Counted from the first letter of the stretch, positions 43,398 to 52,862 are shown. The stretch is DNA of 64,000 bases from Nocardia jinanensis (GCF_014645735.1 NZ_BMMH01000010.1:214846-278845), one strand, 5' to 3'. Notes: generated by a model from the letters alone, not told the origin. Translations and numbers: made by a program.

Positions 43398-45838
43398 GTT
43401 CGCCGACCGGCGAGTCGTATTGGGCGACCCGCGCTCTGGGCATCGAACTGCTGCATCGCAAGGCGTTCCGGCACGGCGACGCCCCGGACAGCCTGCCGCC
43501 CGCTCCGGAGATCACCGAGCTGCTGCAGCCCGCACTGCGCAAGAATCCGCGGCGCGCGCATCTGCTGGTGTCCACGGTGCTGGGCAAACATCTACCGACC
43601 GATCCGCTGCGGGTCCGGGATTCCGGCGACCGGCTCGGCGATCTGGTGCGCGCGGTGCTCGGTGGGCAGGACGCGGTGGTGCTCGGATTCGCCGAGACCG
43701 CTACGGGTCTGGGCCACTGCGTCGCGTCGCGGATCGACGCCGCGTGCTACCTGCATTCGACCCGCCGCGTGGTGCCCGGGGCGGTGACACTGACCGGGTT
43801 CGAGGAGGGGCATTCGCACGCGACCTCACATCTGCTGCAGCCGATGCCCGGGGACGTTTTCACCGCGGGCCTGCCGCTGGTGCTGGTGGACGACGAGATC
43901 TCCACGGGAAATACCGCATTGGACGCCATCGGCGCGCTGCACGAATTCGCGCCGCGGACCCACTATGTATTGGCCGTACTGGTCGATATGCGCACCGACG
44001 CCGACAGGGACCGGTTCGCGAAGGTGGCCGCGGCGCTGGGCGCGCGTATCGATACGGTGTGCCTGGCCGCGGGCAGCACCGTGCTGCCCGAAGGCCTCGT
44101 GGCGACGGTCGCGGAATTGCCTGCGGCCGAACTGAATCAGGCGGCGGCGCGGCGCGGCGCGGCGGCGCGGCTGGAACTACCCTGGCCGCACGATGTGCCC
44201 GAGGGCGGCCGCCACGGGTTCCTGCGCGCCGACCGCGCGAATTTCGAGCAGGCCACCACCGTCGCGGCGAAATTGCTGCGGGACCAGCTGGTCACCGACC
44301 ATCCCGGCCGTCCGGTGATCGTGCTCGCCCACGAAGAGTTGATGTACCTGCCGCTGTGCCTGGCCGCGACGATCGCCGAATCCGGGATCCCGGTGCGGTA
44401 CCAGACCACCACCCGATCGCCGGCTCATGTACTGGACGAGCCCGGATATCCGCTACGGCGCGGTTTCCGGTTCCCGGCGCCCGAATCCGGTGAGGAACAG
44501 CCGCGTTACCTCTACAACGCGTCCTGGCCAGACGATCCGGAAGCGGATCCGGTGCTGGTTTTCGTGGCCGATTCACCGGCCGACAGCGAACGGCTCCATG
44601 CCCCGGGCGGTCTGGTGGATGTGCTCACCGCAGCCGGTTCCGATGTACTGGTGGCGGTGGTCCGGGGGGCGGATCCACGCACGCTGGCCGCCGCACGCTC
44701 CGGGACGTATTCCGGGCCCGGCCCGCTGTCCGGTCCCGAATTCGGTTCTTACGACCGCGCCGATGTGGCGTGGCTGCTGAAGGATCTGTCCGGTGCCGAC
44801 CTGGAGGCCGATACCGCCTCCCGGGAACAGCGGATCCAGGCCGGGATCGCGCACTACGCCGAATCGCTGCCCATCGAATACCAGCCCGATGCCGCGTATC
44901 GGGAACTGTTCGACCGGGTGCTGGCCGCCAGCGCCGAGCGGCTGGCCCTGGCGGTGGGAACGGTGGCCGAGCTCGTGGTCGCCGAACGCGGTACCGATAT
45001 CGTGCTGGCGTCGCTGGCCCGCGCAGGCACCCCGGTGGGGATCCTCATCCGCCGCTGGCTGGCCGACCGGCACGAGGACCGGCCCGCGCTCGATATCCCG
45101 CACTACGCGGTATCGATCGTGCGCGACCGGGGGATCGACACGGTGGCGCTGGACTATCTGGCTCACCATCACGCCCCCGGTTCGGTGGTGTTCGTGGACG
45201 GCTGGACCGGCAAGGGCGCGATCACCCGGGAACTGACCGCGGCGCTGGACGAGTACCACGCGGCCGGCGGAGCCCGGTTCGACGACGACCTGGCCGTACT
45301 GGCCGACCCGGGATATTGCGTCCGCACCTACGGCACCCGCGACGATTTCCTGATCGCCTCCGCCTGCCTGAATTCCACTGTCTCGGGTCTGGTCTCGCGA
45401 ACAGTGCTCAATCGGGACCTGATCGGGCCGCGGGATTTCCACGGCGCCAAGTTCTATGCCGAACTGGGCGCCGACGATGTGTCGGCAGGGCTGATCGATA
45501 CGGTTACCGGGGCATTCGAAACGGTCCGGCCGCAAGTGTCCGCGCAGGTCGCGGTGGTGCGCTCCGGTGACCGGACACCCACCTGGGCTGGTTGGGCCTC
45601 GGTGGAAAAGGTGCGGGCCGAGTACGGGATCGACACCGTGAACTTCGTGAAACCGGGCGTCGGAGAGACCACCCGGGTGCTGCTACGACGGATGCCCTGG
45701 CGCGTGCTGGTCCGTGAACCGGACGCGCCCGAGCACGCGCATATCCGGTTGCTGGCGCAGGCCCGGGACGTACCGGTAGAAGTCGTCCCGGAGCTGGCGT
45801 ATTCGTGCATGGGTCTGATCAAGGATGTGCAGCGGTAG
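43394..45838 (+). CDS. multidomain phosphoribosyltransferase: PRTase_2 - TRSP - PRTase/StiP - Pelota-like
   Basis: The 814-aa fusion. Residues ~1-215 form a PRTase with the PRPP loop LVDDEISTGNTALDAI and LGFAETATGLGHCVA. Residues ~270-430 resemble the TRSP domain (GFLRADRANFEQATTVAAKLL; MYLPLCLAATIAESGIPVRYQTTTRSP). Residues ~470-730 are a second PRTase of the StiP type (VFVDGWTGKGAITREL; PGYCVRTYGTRDDFLIASACLNST). The C-terminal ~80 aa (RVLLRRMPWRVLVREPDAPEHAHIRLLAQARDVP) resemble the Pelota-type RNA-binding module. In many genomes these are separate Ter-linked genes. ATG at 43394 overlaps the upstream stop; the open frame before it is only the shadow of that gene. Confidence 0.85.
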   Translation: MSSPTGESYWATRALGIELLHRKAFRHGDAPDSLPPAPEITELLQPALRKNPRRAHLLVSTVLGKHLPTDPLRVRDSGDRLGDLVRAVLGGQDAVVLGFAETATGLGHCVASRIDAACYLHSTRRVVPGAVTLTGFEEGHSHATSHLLQPMPGDVFTAGLPLVLVDDEISTGNTALDAIGALHEFAPRTHYVLAVLVDMRTDADRDRFAKVAAALGARIDTVCLAAGSTVLPEGLVATVAELPAAELNQAAARRGAAARLELPWPHDVPEGGRHGFLRADRANFEQATTVAAKLLRDQLVTDHPGRPVIVLAHEELMYLPLCLAATIAESGIPVRYQTTTRSPAHVLDEPGYPLRRGFRFPAPESGEEQPRYLYNASWPDDPEADPVLVFVADSPADSERLHAPGGLVDVLTAAGSDVLVAVVRGADPRTLAAARSGTYSGPGPLSGPEFGSYDRADVAWLLKDLSGADLEADTASREQRIQAGIAHYAESLPIEYQPDAAYRELFDRVLAASAERLALAVGTVAELVVAERGTDIVLASLARAGTPVGILIRRWLADRHEDRPALDIPHYAVSIVRDRGIDTVALDYLAHHHAPGSVVFVDGWTGKGAITRELTAALDEYHAAGGARFDDDLAVLADPGYCVRTYGTRDDFLIASACLNSTVSGLVSRTVLNRDLIGPRDFHGAKFYAELGADDVSAGLIDTVTGAFETVRPQVSAQVAVVRSGDRTPTWAGWASVEKVRAEYGIDTVNFVKPGVGETTRVLLRRMPWRVLVREPDAPEHAHIRLLAQARDVPVEVVPELAYSCMGLIKDVQR

Positions 45839-46687
45839 ATGTCGTCCCCGAAACCACTGCTGGTGGCCACCGATCTGGATCGCACCATGATCTACTCGAA
45901 CGCCGCCGCCGGAGCCACGGTCGCGGCGACGATCTGCGTGGAACACCTCGACGGCGCTCCACTGTCGTATATGACCGCCGCTGCCGCGGACCGGATGCGG
46001 GAGCTGGCGGTCGCGGCAGCGGTACTGCCCACCACCACCCGGACCATCGAACAGTTCGGCAGGATCAGGCTCCCGGGTGCGCCGTGGCCGTTCGCGGTCA
46101 CCAGCAACGGGGGAAATATCCTGGTCGACGGTGTGCCCGACTCGCGGTGGCGCCGTGGGATCGATGCCGCGGTCCGGGCCGGGGGCGCCGGCCTCGCCGA
46201 GGTGGAGGCCGCGCTGCGCGGTCGTATCGACGATTCGTGGGTGCTCAAATTCCGCGGTGCCGACGAGCTGTTCTGCTATCTGGTGGTGGACCTCGCCGCC
46301 ACACCGCCGGATTTTCTCGCCGACTGGAACAGCTGGTGCCGGGAAAGAGGCTGGTCGGCGTCCCGGCAGGGTCGCAAGATCTACACGATGCCGGACGCGG
46401 TGTGCAAGAGCCGGGCGGTGGCCGAGGTCCGTGCCCGGCTCATCGCTTCGGGCCGATTGGAAGCGGCGGCACCGACACTCGCCGCCGGCGACGGCGCACT
46501 GGATGCCGAAATGCTCGCCGCCGCCGATCGCGCGATCCGGCCCCGCCACGGGGAACTCGAAGAACTCGGCTGGACCCGTCCCGGTCTCACTGTCACCGCC
46601 GCCTCGGGAATCGGTGCGGGAGAGGAGATTCTCGACTGGTTCACCGCCGCGCTCACCGGACCGGTGGCCGCCGGGACGCCGGGTTAG
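45839..46687 (+). CDS. HAD-superfamily phosphatase of Ter-linked operon
   Basis: The 282-aa C2-cap (Cof/sucrose-phosphatase-like) HAD hydrolase has motif I LVATDLDRTMIY (residues ~8-19), motif II AVTSNGG, motif III Lys in CKSRAV and motif IV LAAGDGALDAEML. It directly abuts the PRTase stop (TAGATG). It would dephosphorylate the product of the preceding enzymes. Its stop overlaps the convergent DUF389 stop (46684-46687). Confidence 0.86.
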   Translation: MSSPKPLLVATDLDRTMIYSNAAAGATVAATICVEHLDGAPLSYMTAAAADRMRELAVAAAVLPTTTRTIEQFGRIRLPGAPWPFAVTSNGGNILVDGVPDSRWRRGIDAAVRAGGAGLAEVEAALRGRIDDSWVLKFRGADELFCYLVVDLAATPPDFLADWNSWCRERGWSASRQGRKIYTMPDAVCKSRAVAEVRARLIASGRLEAAAPTLAAGDGALDAEMLAAADRAIRPRHGELEELGWTRPGLTVTAASGIGAGEEILDWFTAALTGPVAAGTPG

Positions 46688-47649
46688 AGCATGCGCCGGC
46701 GTGCCCGCGCTTCGGCGCGCGGCCGCCGGGGCGAAACCCGGGACCAGACCAGATCCTGCAAGGCCAGCGTCGCCCATCCCGCTATCGCCATCCCGGCCAG
46801 GTTCATCACCAACTGCAGAGTGCTGCCCCAGATGGCGGAACCCACACCGAAGGCGAGCCCGAGCGCGATATTGCCGGCCGCCGGAACCGTGGTCACGGAA
46901 ATGAACACCCCGACCAGCGCACCCGATTTGGACGAGGTCAGCGAGAGGACCCCGGCGGCAGCGGCGATCAACGCCACGATGAAAGACCACTTGTCCGGCG
47001 TATAGACGAAAGCGGTCTCGGGCCGGTCCCCCGTGACGGCATCGACGGTGATCCAGCCGAGTAGTCGTCCGATCACCACCAGCACGAGGGTGATCGCGAT
47101 ACCCGCGGTGAACCCCATGACGAGGGTGGCCAGCGCACGCCCGAACAAGGCGAGCCGACGGCGCACCAGTGCGACCCCGAGCGCCGCGATCGCGCCGAAC
47201 TCTGGACCCAGCACCATCGCTCCGATGATCAGGATCTGCGAATCGACCACGATCGCGATACTTGCCAGCACGGTCGCCAGGGTCATAAAACTCAGGTAGG
47301 TCCAGTTGAGTTCGGTCTCCTCGTAGGACCGCTGGGTCACATCCGCCCAGATCACCGCATCCGCACTGTATCCCGGGGTGCGCAGCTCGGTGAGGTAGCC
47401 CGACAGCGACATCCAGGTGTGCACGGGCTGCACTTCGATACTTCCCCGGTGGTGCAGCCCGGTCGCACGCAGCTGCTCGAGGACCTCGTTGGCGGCCTCC
47501 CTGGCCAGATCGGCCAGCACCACATCACCTTCGGGGCGAACAGCACTGCCGCGCAGCACCGCGAGACCGCTGACGGCCGGGTCGGATTCCAGGATTTCGA
47601 CCACCTTGCCCGTCAGAGATGTGGGCGACATTATTCGCAGATGCAGCAT
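46684..47649 (-). CDS. DUF389 integral membrane protein
   Basis: The 321-aa protein has an N-terminal cytosolic ferredoxin-like domain (about residues 1-100) followed by six membrane helices with the family block QILIIGAMVLGPEFGAIAALG and SSKSGALVGVFISVTTVPAAGNIALGLAFG. The family is sometimes linked to stress or transport, but function is unproven. It lies between the Ter biosynthetic operon and the ABC-3C block. ATG at 47649; the gene's own MLHLRIMSPT start could be trimmed to a later ATG. Confidence 0.82.
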   Translation of the reverse strand: MLHLRIMSPTSLTGKVVEILESDPAVSGLAVLRGSAVRPEGDVVLADLAREAANEVLEQLRATGLHHRGSIEVQPVHTWMSLSGYLTELRTPGYSADAVIWADVTQRSYEETELNWTYLSFMTLATVLASIAIVVDSQILIIGAMVLGPEFGAIAALGVALVRRRLALFGRALATLVMGFTAGIAITLVLVVIGRLLGWITVDAVTGDRPETAFVYTPDKWSFIVALIAAAAGVLSLTSSKSGALVGVFISVTTVPAAGNIALGLAFGVGSAIWGSTLQLVMNLAGMAIAGWATLALQDLVWSRVSPRRPRAEARARRRML

Positions 47650-47726
47650 GGGCCGCGTCTCCCTCGGTAGAGCAACGGGACCGAAGAAACCTCACCGCGC
47701 CGGCGGTGCTTCGATAATCGCGAGAT

Positions 47727-49472
47727 TTAGGTAAACCTGAAGCCGAACAGTCCTCCGTTCTCGTATTCGTCGGTGAGGTGCGGCGGGATGACGGAGTCCT
47801 CCAGTCTGAAGCCGGCTGCATCAGTCTTGGCGAGATCATCCGAGTTCAAGGTCGCTACGTATTGCATACCCTCCTCTTCGGTCACCTCGCGCGCTAGCTC
47901 GAGTGCGCGGCCGACTTGGCGTTCGTCCACACCGTCGAACAAGTGACTGTCGTGCACCAAGAAATCGGGGCCGCGGTGGCCTCTGTAGGCGGTGACTGCA
48001 ACGGTCAGATCGAAACAGAACATCACCATATTTCCTATTCCCCGACTGTCCTTGCTGTCGATATGGGGCGCCAGGCGCAAATAGGATGATGTGGGCTCTA
48101 TTACGAGGTAGGCCGACCTTCCTGGTCCATATAGGCGCAGGGCATAGTTTCGAAATCGAACACTTATCTCGTCAATTATGCGATCTCGCTCCAGCAAGTC
48201 GGCGCGCATCTGGTTTTCGACTCGCGCACGCTCAGCTTTGATTTCGGACGCACTTGCTTCCAAAGTGCTGGCGGCCTTGAATCGATTTCGTAGGGACTCC
48301 AGTTCGGCGCGTTCACCGGCGAGTGACTGCTGCATGGCCGTCAAGGCATCCAGCGCGCCGCCCTCATTCAGGGTACGCATCAGTCTCGCTTGCTCTTCAC
48401 CCAGTTGGACGCGTTCGGCCTCCCGAGCGTTCAGGCGTGCACGGATAGCCGTTGTTTCCTGCTCCAAATATGCGCGTCTGTTTCGCACGACAGACGTATG
48501 GAAGTCCCGGACTTCATCGTATCTGCGAACTACCGCGGCAGGCAGGCTGACCCCCAGAGACTCGTACACGGTGGAAAGGTAGTTGATATCAGGGTCGCTT
48601 ACTTCGGCTGCTGCGGATTCTAAATCCAATAAATTGCGCCGGTCTACAACATCTTCGTTTCGCATTTTTCGTATCTGGTTGTCGATCTCATCTGCGCGAG
48701 TCTGAAGTCGCTCATACTCTGGCACAACACGGAACTCTGCTATTTGGCTTTCGATCTCGTTCACGCGTTGCTGGACATCGGTTATCTTGCCGCGCAATTC
48801 GCTCGACCGTCCGACAATTTTTCCCCAAACAGGATCTTTTACGGCAGAGGACAATTGCCTGCGAGTCGACTCTCTAGCGGCTAGATCTCGATACTTTCCA
48901 CTCAATCGCCAGTCCAACCCCAAAAGATAGGAGATATTCGTACTGGCCTCGGAAAGGGACTGTTGAGGCGCGGTCCGGATAGGCTCGTTGAAAGAATTCG
49001 ATCGAATTCTTCTAATGTATTGGGAGAGCATTGCTCGACCGCTGATCGATGTGGCGTCTGATGGCATAGAGAAGAGATCTTTCTCGATCAGTCTCTGCCA
49101 TTCGCCAAGGGGCATTTTCCGCTCTACCGGCGCAAGTGTCGGCCGACCGCTGACATCTGGGTGGACGATTATCTCCGAGGGACGAGAAGGGGACCGGCGG
49201 ACTGTTAACGGCTGCCTATCGAGACCCGGCCAGTCGAGCTGCAATTCGAAGGTTATTTCTCGGAGTACCTCCTTTGCGAGAAATGACCTTCTCCGCTCGA
49301 ATCGTGCACCCAAGAGGAAATGGATGATTTCGAGCAGGCTCGATTTTCCGGATCCATTCCTCGTATCGGTTGACGACGAGTTTCCGCGAGCATCCGCAAC
49401 GATCAAGTTGAGGCCTTCACGGAACTCGACAGGCTTGAATCTTTCGTCATCGGCCTGTAATTGCCGCAGCAT
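47727..49472 (-). CDS. ABC-3C-type ATPase (DUF2326, SMC/RecF-like)
   Basis: The 581-aa ATPase has Walker A GNSSSTDTRNGSGKSSLLEII (about residues 30-50), a long coiled coil (about 210-440, e.g. RAYLEQETTAIRARLNAREAERVQLGEEQARLMRTL) and a C-terminal DUF2326-like segment with GNMVMFCFDLTVA (signature-like) and DFLVHDSHLFDGVDERQ (Walker B region). It is the ATPase arm of ABC-three-component conflict systems. ATG at 49472 has AAGGAGGGGG and overlaps the middle-component gene by 26 bp. Visibly lower GC and different codon use than neighbours. Confidence 0.82.
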   Translation of the reverse strand: MLRQLQADDERFKPVEFREGLNLIVADARGNSSSTDTRNGSGKSSLLEIIHFLLGARFERRRSFLAKEVLREITFELQLDWPGLDRQPLTVRRSPSRPSEIIVHPDVSGRPTLAPVERKMPLGEWQRLIEKDLFSMPSDATSISGRAMLSQYIRRIRSNSFNEPIRTAPQQSLSEASTNISYLLGLDWRLSGKYRDLAARESTRRQLSSAVKDPVWGKIVGRSSELRGKITDVQQRVNEIESQIAEFRVVPEYERLQTRADEIDNQIRKMRNEDVVDRRNLLDLESAAAEVSDPDINYLSTVYESLGVSLPAAVVRRYDEVRDFHTSVVRNRRAYLEQETTAIRARLNAREAERVQLGEEQARLMRTLNEGGALDALTAMQQSLAGERAELESLRNRFKAASTLEASASEIKAERARVENQMRADLLERDRIIDEISVRFRNYALRLYGPGRSAYLVIEPTSSYLRLAPHIDSKDSRGIGNMVMFCFDLTVAVTAYRGHRGPDFLVHDSHLFDGVDERQVGRALELAREVTEEEGMQYVATLNSDDLAKTDAAGFRLEDSVIPPHLTDEYENGGLFGFRFT

Positions 49473-49716
49473 TCCCCCTCCTTATTACGAGAAGGTCATC
49501 ATCAAGTGTCGCTAGCCCGAGTGCATACAGAACATCGAGAGAGAGTGCGAACCACCAGAATGGAATCGAGTCTCGATGCTCATGAGCGGTGCGCCACTCG
49601 AGGAGCCTGCTCCATGCTTGACTCACAGTGACAGGAGCCTCGACGGCCTGAACAACCTGGGCGCCGATCGAAAGCAGGGCACGTTGGGGAGAGATCCCTT
49701 TCGTTGGAGTTATCAT
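49447..49716 (-). CDS. ABC-3C middle component (MC6-like)
   Basis: The 89-aa small protein (ISPQRALLSIGAQVVQAVEAP...FWWFALSLDVLYALGLATLDDDLLVI) fits the short helical middle components that bridge ATPase and effector in ABC-3C systems; MC6 is my best match from memory. ATG at 49716 follows GGAGGAA and overlaps the nuclease stop by 4 bp (ATGA), so the three genes form one tight operon. Confidence 0.65.
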   Translation of the reverse strand: MITPTKGISPQRALLSIGAQVVQAVEAPVTVSQAWSRLLEWRTAHEHRDSIPFWWFALSLDVLYALGLATLDDDLLVIRRGNAAAITGR

Positions 49717-50666
49717 GCAAATTCCTCCTCCACGTCGGGGCAGCCTTCCAGATATTCTGGTGGCGGGTTGTCAAATATATCGCAGCTTTGGAAGAAGTAG
49801 GCCAACACGGCCATCGCCGCGCGTCGATTGGCGTGTGGTGCGGATGCGTTTCCGAGAACGTATTGCTCCAACTGCCATAGAATGTCATCGGGGTCATCGA
49901 ATTCGCGGCGCAGTCTCAGATACTCTTCGTTGAACCCGGCGGCCACTTCGTCTCTCTCGGTGACATCTACACGTTGAGAATAGTATAGGTCGATATCGAG
50001 GCTGCGGACCATCATTCTCCTCAGGTCCTCCTTGGTATCCTCGCTGAAACCATTGAAGTCCAGCTTTTTCCCCGAGACTGCTGCCACTACATTCGAATCA
50101 TTTGTTCTTCTTCGCTGGGTTCGCAAATGCTCCAGCAATGGCTGCAATTCGTCGAGCCCGATGCCGTAGACCGCGTCCTTTACCGGAACTTGTGTCTTGA
50201 GGAGATCTTCCACCTCGTGAAGTTGCAGACGGCATACCTCATTTCTGAAGTGTTTGTGACCAAACTGCTCGAAGAGGATTCCCGGATTATCGGCCTGTGC
50301 GGAGGCCAAGCATCTGGAAACGGTTGGATGCATGCCGCGGTGATCATTGTGCACAAATACGAAGGTTGAAAACTCGGCACTTCGTTTCGTCAACGCTTTT
50401 GTGAGATCGCTTTCGAATTTTTCGACAACTTTAGTTACGTCGAACACCTGAGGGCCGTAGCAGGCGTACAGCTTGCGGGCGTGCAGGAGCAGTCCGTCGC
50501 TGCCTTCGTCACCGAGGCTCCCGGCGGTTCGGACGTCGAGAAAGCCGGGGTGGCGAAGGCACATGAGCTCATGAAAGAACTCCTCGAACGCTGCCGAATG
50601 CAACTCGGACAGACGGTCCTTGAGGAGTAGGCGCACAGCGAGTCGCTGCATGTAGTCCAGGCTCAT
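49713..50666 (-). CDS. ABC-3C effector: nuclease-like domain protein
   Basis: This 317-aa protein has an N-terminal restriction-endonuclease-like fold (FEEFFHELMCLRHPGFLDV then GSLGDEGSDGLLL, matching the E...D-x-G-x-D acidic pattern of ABC-3C/Mrr-type effectors) and a helical C-terminal ABC-3C-type domain. ATG at 50666 has AGGGGG about six bases upstream; TTG at 50684 is possible. First gene of the operon. Confidence 0.72.
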   Translation of the reverse strand: MSLDYMQRLAVRLLLKDRLSELHSAAFEEFFHELMCLRHPGFLDVRTAGSLGDEGSDGLLLHARKLYACYGPQVFDVTKVVEKFESDLTKALTKRSAEFSTFVFVHNDHRGMHPTVSRCLASAQADNPGILFEQFGHKHFRNEVCRLQLHEVEDLLKTQVPVKDAVYGIGLDELQPLLEHLRTQRRRTNDSNVVAAVSGKKLDFNGFSEDTKEDLRRMMVRSLDIDLYYSQRVDVTERDEVAAGFNEEYLRLRREFDDPDDILWQLEQYVLGNASAPHANRRAAMAVLAYFFQSCDIFDNPPPEYLEGCPDVEEEFA

Positions 50667-50775
50667 TCGTCCCCCTGATGACAACAGAAACCTCCGCTGG
50701 TTCGGAGACTACCGGAGCCTCTTGGCAGGCGGTATGAAATCTGTTCCCGGAGTGACGATGTCGTGGAATCTGTGC

Positions 50776-51540
50776 TCAGTAACCCTGCTGCTGACCCGCG
50801 AGCTGCTGGCCGATGACCCCTTGGAGACGTTGCAGACCGGGGACGGTGATCCCGCTCTGCAGCTGCCCCTCGATGGTGCGGATGAGGGCGGAGTCGCTGA
50901 GCACCTTCTCACTCGACTGGATGAGTACCGTCCCGGCGCCGGTGAAATCGAACTGACGTTCCTCACCCGAGTTCACGCCGAACGCGGCAGCGCCGGCGGC
51001 CAGGAAACCCGTTACCCACCGCTGGTCGTAATGGTGGCTGGGTGACGGGCAGTCGGCCCAGCCCACCAGTGATTCCGGATCCACCCGCAACGGCGGTTCG
51101 GCGAAGATCACCGGACCGTTGGAGGACGCCAGGAACTTCCCGGTACCGATCAGCGTCAGGAATCCGGGCACGATCGACTGGTTCAGCGACAGACCCGGTT
51201 CGAACGCCAGCAGATTGGCCGCGCGGATGGTGAGGTTGCCGTCGTCGAGGTCGTAGGAGTTGATGTCGTAGCCGCGGTCACCGATCAGCAGTTTGCCCTG
51301 CCCCTCGGCGACCACATAGTCGCCGGTGAACAGCGGCGCGGAGAACTGGTGCGCCACCATATGCAGCAGCTGGCCCTGTAATCCGTGGGTGAGGGCCTGG
51401 AATCGCATCTGCCCGTAGTAGGCGATCATCGCGCCCTTGCGCATGAACCACGGTTTCACGAGGTCGATGCAGTACGCGTAGCTGTTGCCGGGGACGTTAT
51501 CGCTCTCCCCGAGCGTCAGCGGACTGAGGATCTCGCTCAC
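50776..51540 (-). CDS. AIM24-family protein (1)
   Basis: The 254-aa double beta-helix AIM24 protein has PWFMRKGAMIAYYGQMRFQ, LLIGDRGYDINSYDLDDGNLTIRAANLLAFE and the closing FDFTGAGTVLIQSS. AIM24 proteins co-occur with TerD in actinobacterial stress loci and are thought to form membrane-associated assemblies. GTG start at 51540 (GGAGGAG upstream) overlaps the preceding AIM24 stop by two bases, showing tight coupling. Confidence 0.85.
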   Translation of the reverse strand: MSEILSPLTLGESDNVPGNSYAYCIDLVKPWFMRKGAMIAYYGQMRFQALTHGLQGQLLHMVAHQFSAPLFTGDYVVAEGQGKLLIGDRGYDINSYDLDDGNLTIRAANLLAFEPGLSLNQSIVPGFLTLIGTGKFLASSNGPVIFAEPPLRVDPESLVGWADCPSPSHHYDQRWVTGFLAAGAAAFGVNSGEERQFDFTGAGTVLIQSSEKVLSDSALIRTIEGQLQSGITVPGLQRLQGVIGQQLAGQQQGY

Positions 51541-52235
51541 AGTTTCTCCTCCGATGCCTGCACGTACACCAGGCCCTGGCCCGCGCACTGCAGTTGCATG
51601 GCCTCTCCGGACCCGCGGCCGACGGCATCGCGCCAGCTCATCGCGGCTTTCAGTTCGGTGCGCACATTTCCGTAGGAGGCGATGAAGGCCTGCGGGTCGA
51701 CCACTACCGGATTCGGTCCGCCCACCTGGAGTTCGAGAAAGCCGCCGTGCGCCAGCAGAACCGCGCTGCCCTGACCGGACAGCTGCGTGGTGAACATGCC
51801 CTGACCGGTCAGCGCACCGGATGCCGCGCCGCGTAGCGCACCCATCAGACCCCCGCCGCCGCCTCCGCCCCCGGAACTCGCGACCGATACGACCGAGGTC
51901 TGCAACCCGGCGGTGTAGGCGAGTAGACGAGAAGCCTCGACCTGCAGTACCGCACCCGGTTGCACCTGGACCACCTCCACTTCCAGGCCCGCGAACCCGT
52001 AGTGCACGCGGCCGCCGCCCTGCGCGATCATGGTGCGCTGGTGTTCGCCGGCCATCATCCGCCCGGCCATCTGCAACAGTCCACCGCCGCCGCCCATCCC
52101 CGCGGCGCCCGGTATCTCGTGCGGAGCGAAGGACACATCACCGGTGTAGAAGAGCATGCCGCCGGTACGGGCGACCACGCCGCCCGTCATACCGATATCG
52201 ACCGCCACGACCTTGGAATTGATCTTCTCGAACAT
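51537..52235 (-). CDS. AIM24-family protein (2)
   Basis: The 232-aa AIM24 family protein has GGMLFYTGDVSFAPHE, LEVEVVQVQPGAVLQVEASRLLAYTAGL, and a long glycine run (SSGGGGGGGGLMGALRG, about residues 124-140) in the middle. It ends GQGLVYVQASEEKL. Second in a three-gene AIM24 series with overlapping or near-overlapping ends. Confidence 0.85.
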   Translation of the reverse strand: MFEKINSKVVAVDIGMTGGVVARTGGMLFYTGDVSFAPHEIPGAAGMGGGGGLLQMAGRMMAGEHQRTMIAQGGGRVHYGFAGLEVEVVQVQPGAVLQVEASRLLAYTAGLQTSVVSVASSGGGGGGGGLMGALRGAASGALTGQGMFTTQLSGQGSAVLLAHGGFLELQVGGPNPVVVDPQAFIASYGNVRTELKAAMSWRDAVGRGSGEAMQLQCAGQGLVYVQASEEKL

Positions 52236-52238
52236 GTC

Positions 52239-52862
52239 CTACCGTTCCGCCGGTTGGATCGAGACCACGCCCTGCCCGTCCCAGCGCAGCGAGAACGCCT
52301 CGCCGCCGTCGTGTCCCATCACCGAACGCCACGAGACATCGGTGACGAAGGACTGGTTGAGGTTGCCGCGGGCGGCGACGAACGCATCAGGGTCCACCAC
52401 GAGCGGGAACTGCGGGGAAACCTCGAGGTGGATGAGCGGCCCGCCCGCCGAGAGCAGTGCGACCTGCCCCTGGCCGCTGACCGTGGTGGTGAAGAGTCCC
52501 TGGCCGCTGGATGCGCCGCGCACACCGGCGAATCGCACATCGGTGCGCAGGTTCCCGGCGAAGGCCAGCAACTGCTGTGATTCGACCTGGAGGGTCTCGT
52601 TGTTCAGATTCACCACCGAGACGTACTGGCCGTTGACCGCCAGGAAGACCCGGCCCTGCCCGCCGCATTCCATCAGCGAGAGCTTTTCGCCGGTGGCGCG
52701 GCGTTTCATCCCGGCCAGCACACCGTCACCGCCGCCGAAGCCGGCCGATTTGAACTGTACGGCCCCCTCATAAGCGACCATCGAGCCGGAGATGGCGCGA
52801 ATACTGGTGTTCGCCAGGTGTACCTCGATCACCTTCTTCGATTGTTCGAAGAGTTGTGCCAT
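52239..52862 (-). CDS. AIM24-family protein (3)
   Basis: The 207-aa protein is a third AIM24 paralog (VHLANTSIRAISGSMVAYEGAVQFKSAG; CGGQGRVFLAVNGQYVSVVNLNNETLQVESQQLLAF; GEAFSLRWDGQGVVSIQPAE). It is first in the AIM24 operon and reads divergently from the double-TerD gene with a ~200-bp shared promoter region. ATG at 52862. Confidence 0.85.
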   Translation of the reverse strand: MAQLFEQSKKVIEVHLANTSIRAISGSMVAYEGAVQFKSAGFGGGDGVLAGMKRRATGEKLSLMECGGQGRVFLAVNGQYVSVVNLNNETLQVESQQLLAFAGNLRTDVRFAGVRGASSGQGLFTTTVSGQGQVALLSAGGPLIHLEVSPQFPLVVDPDAFVAARGNLNQSFVTDVSWRSVMGHDGGEAFSLRWDGQGVVSIQPAER

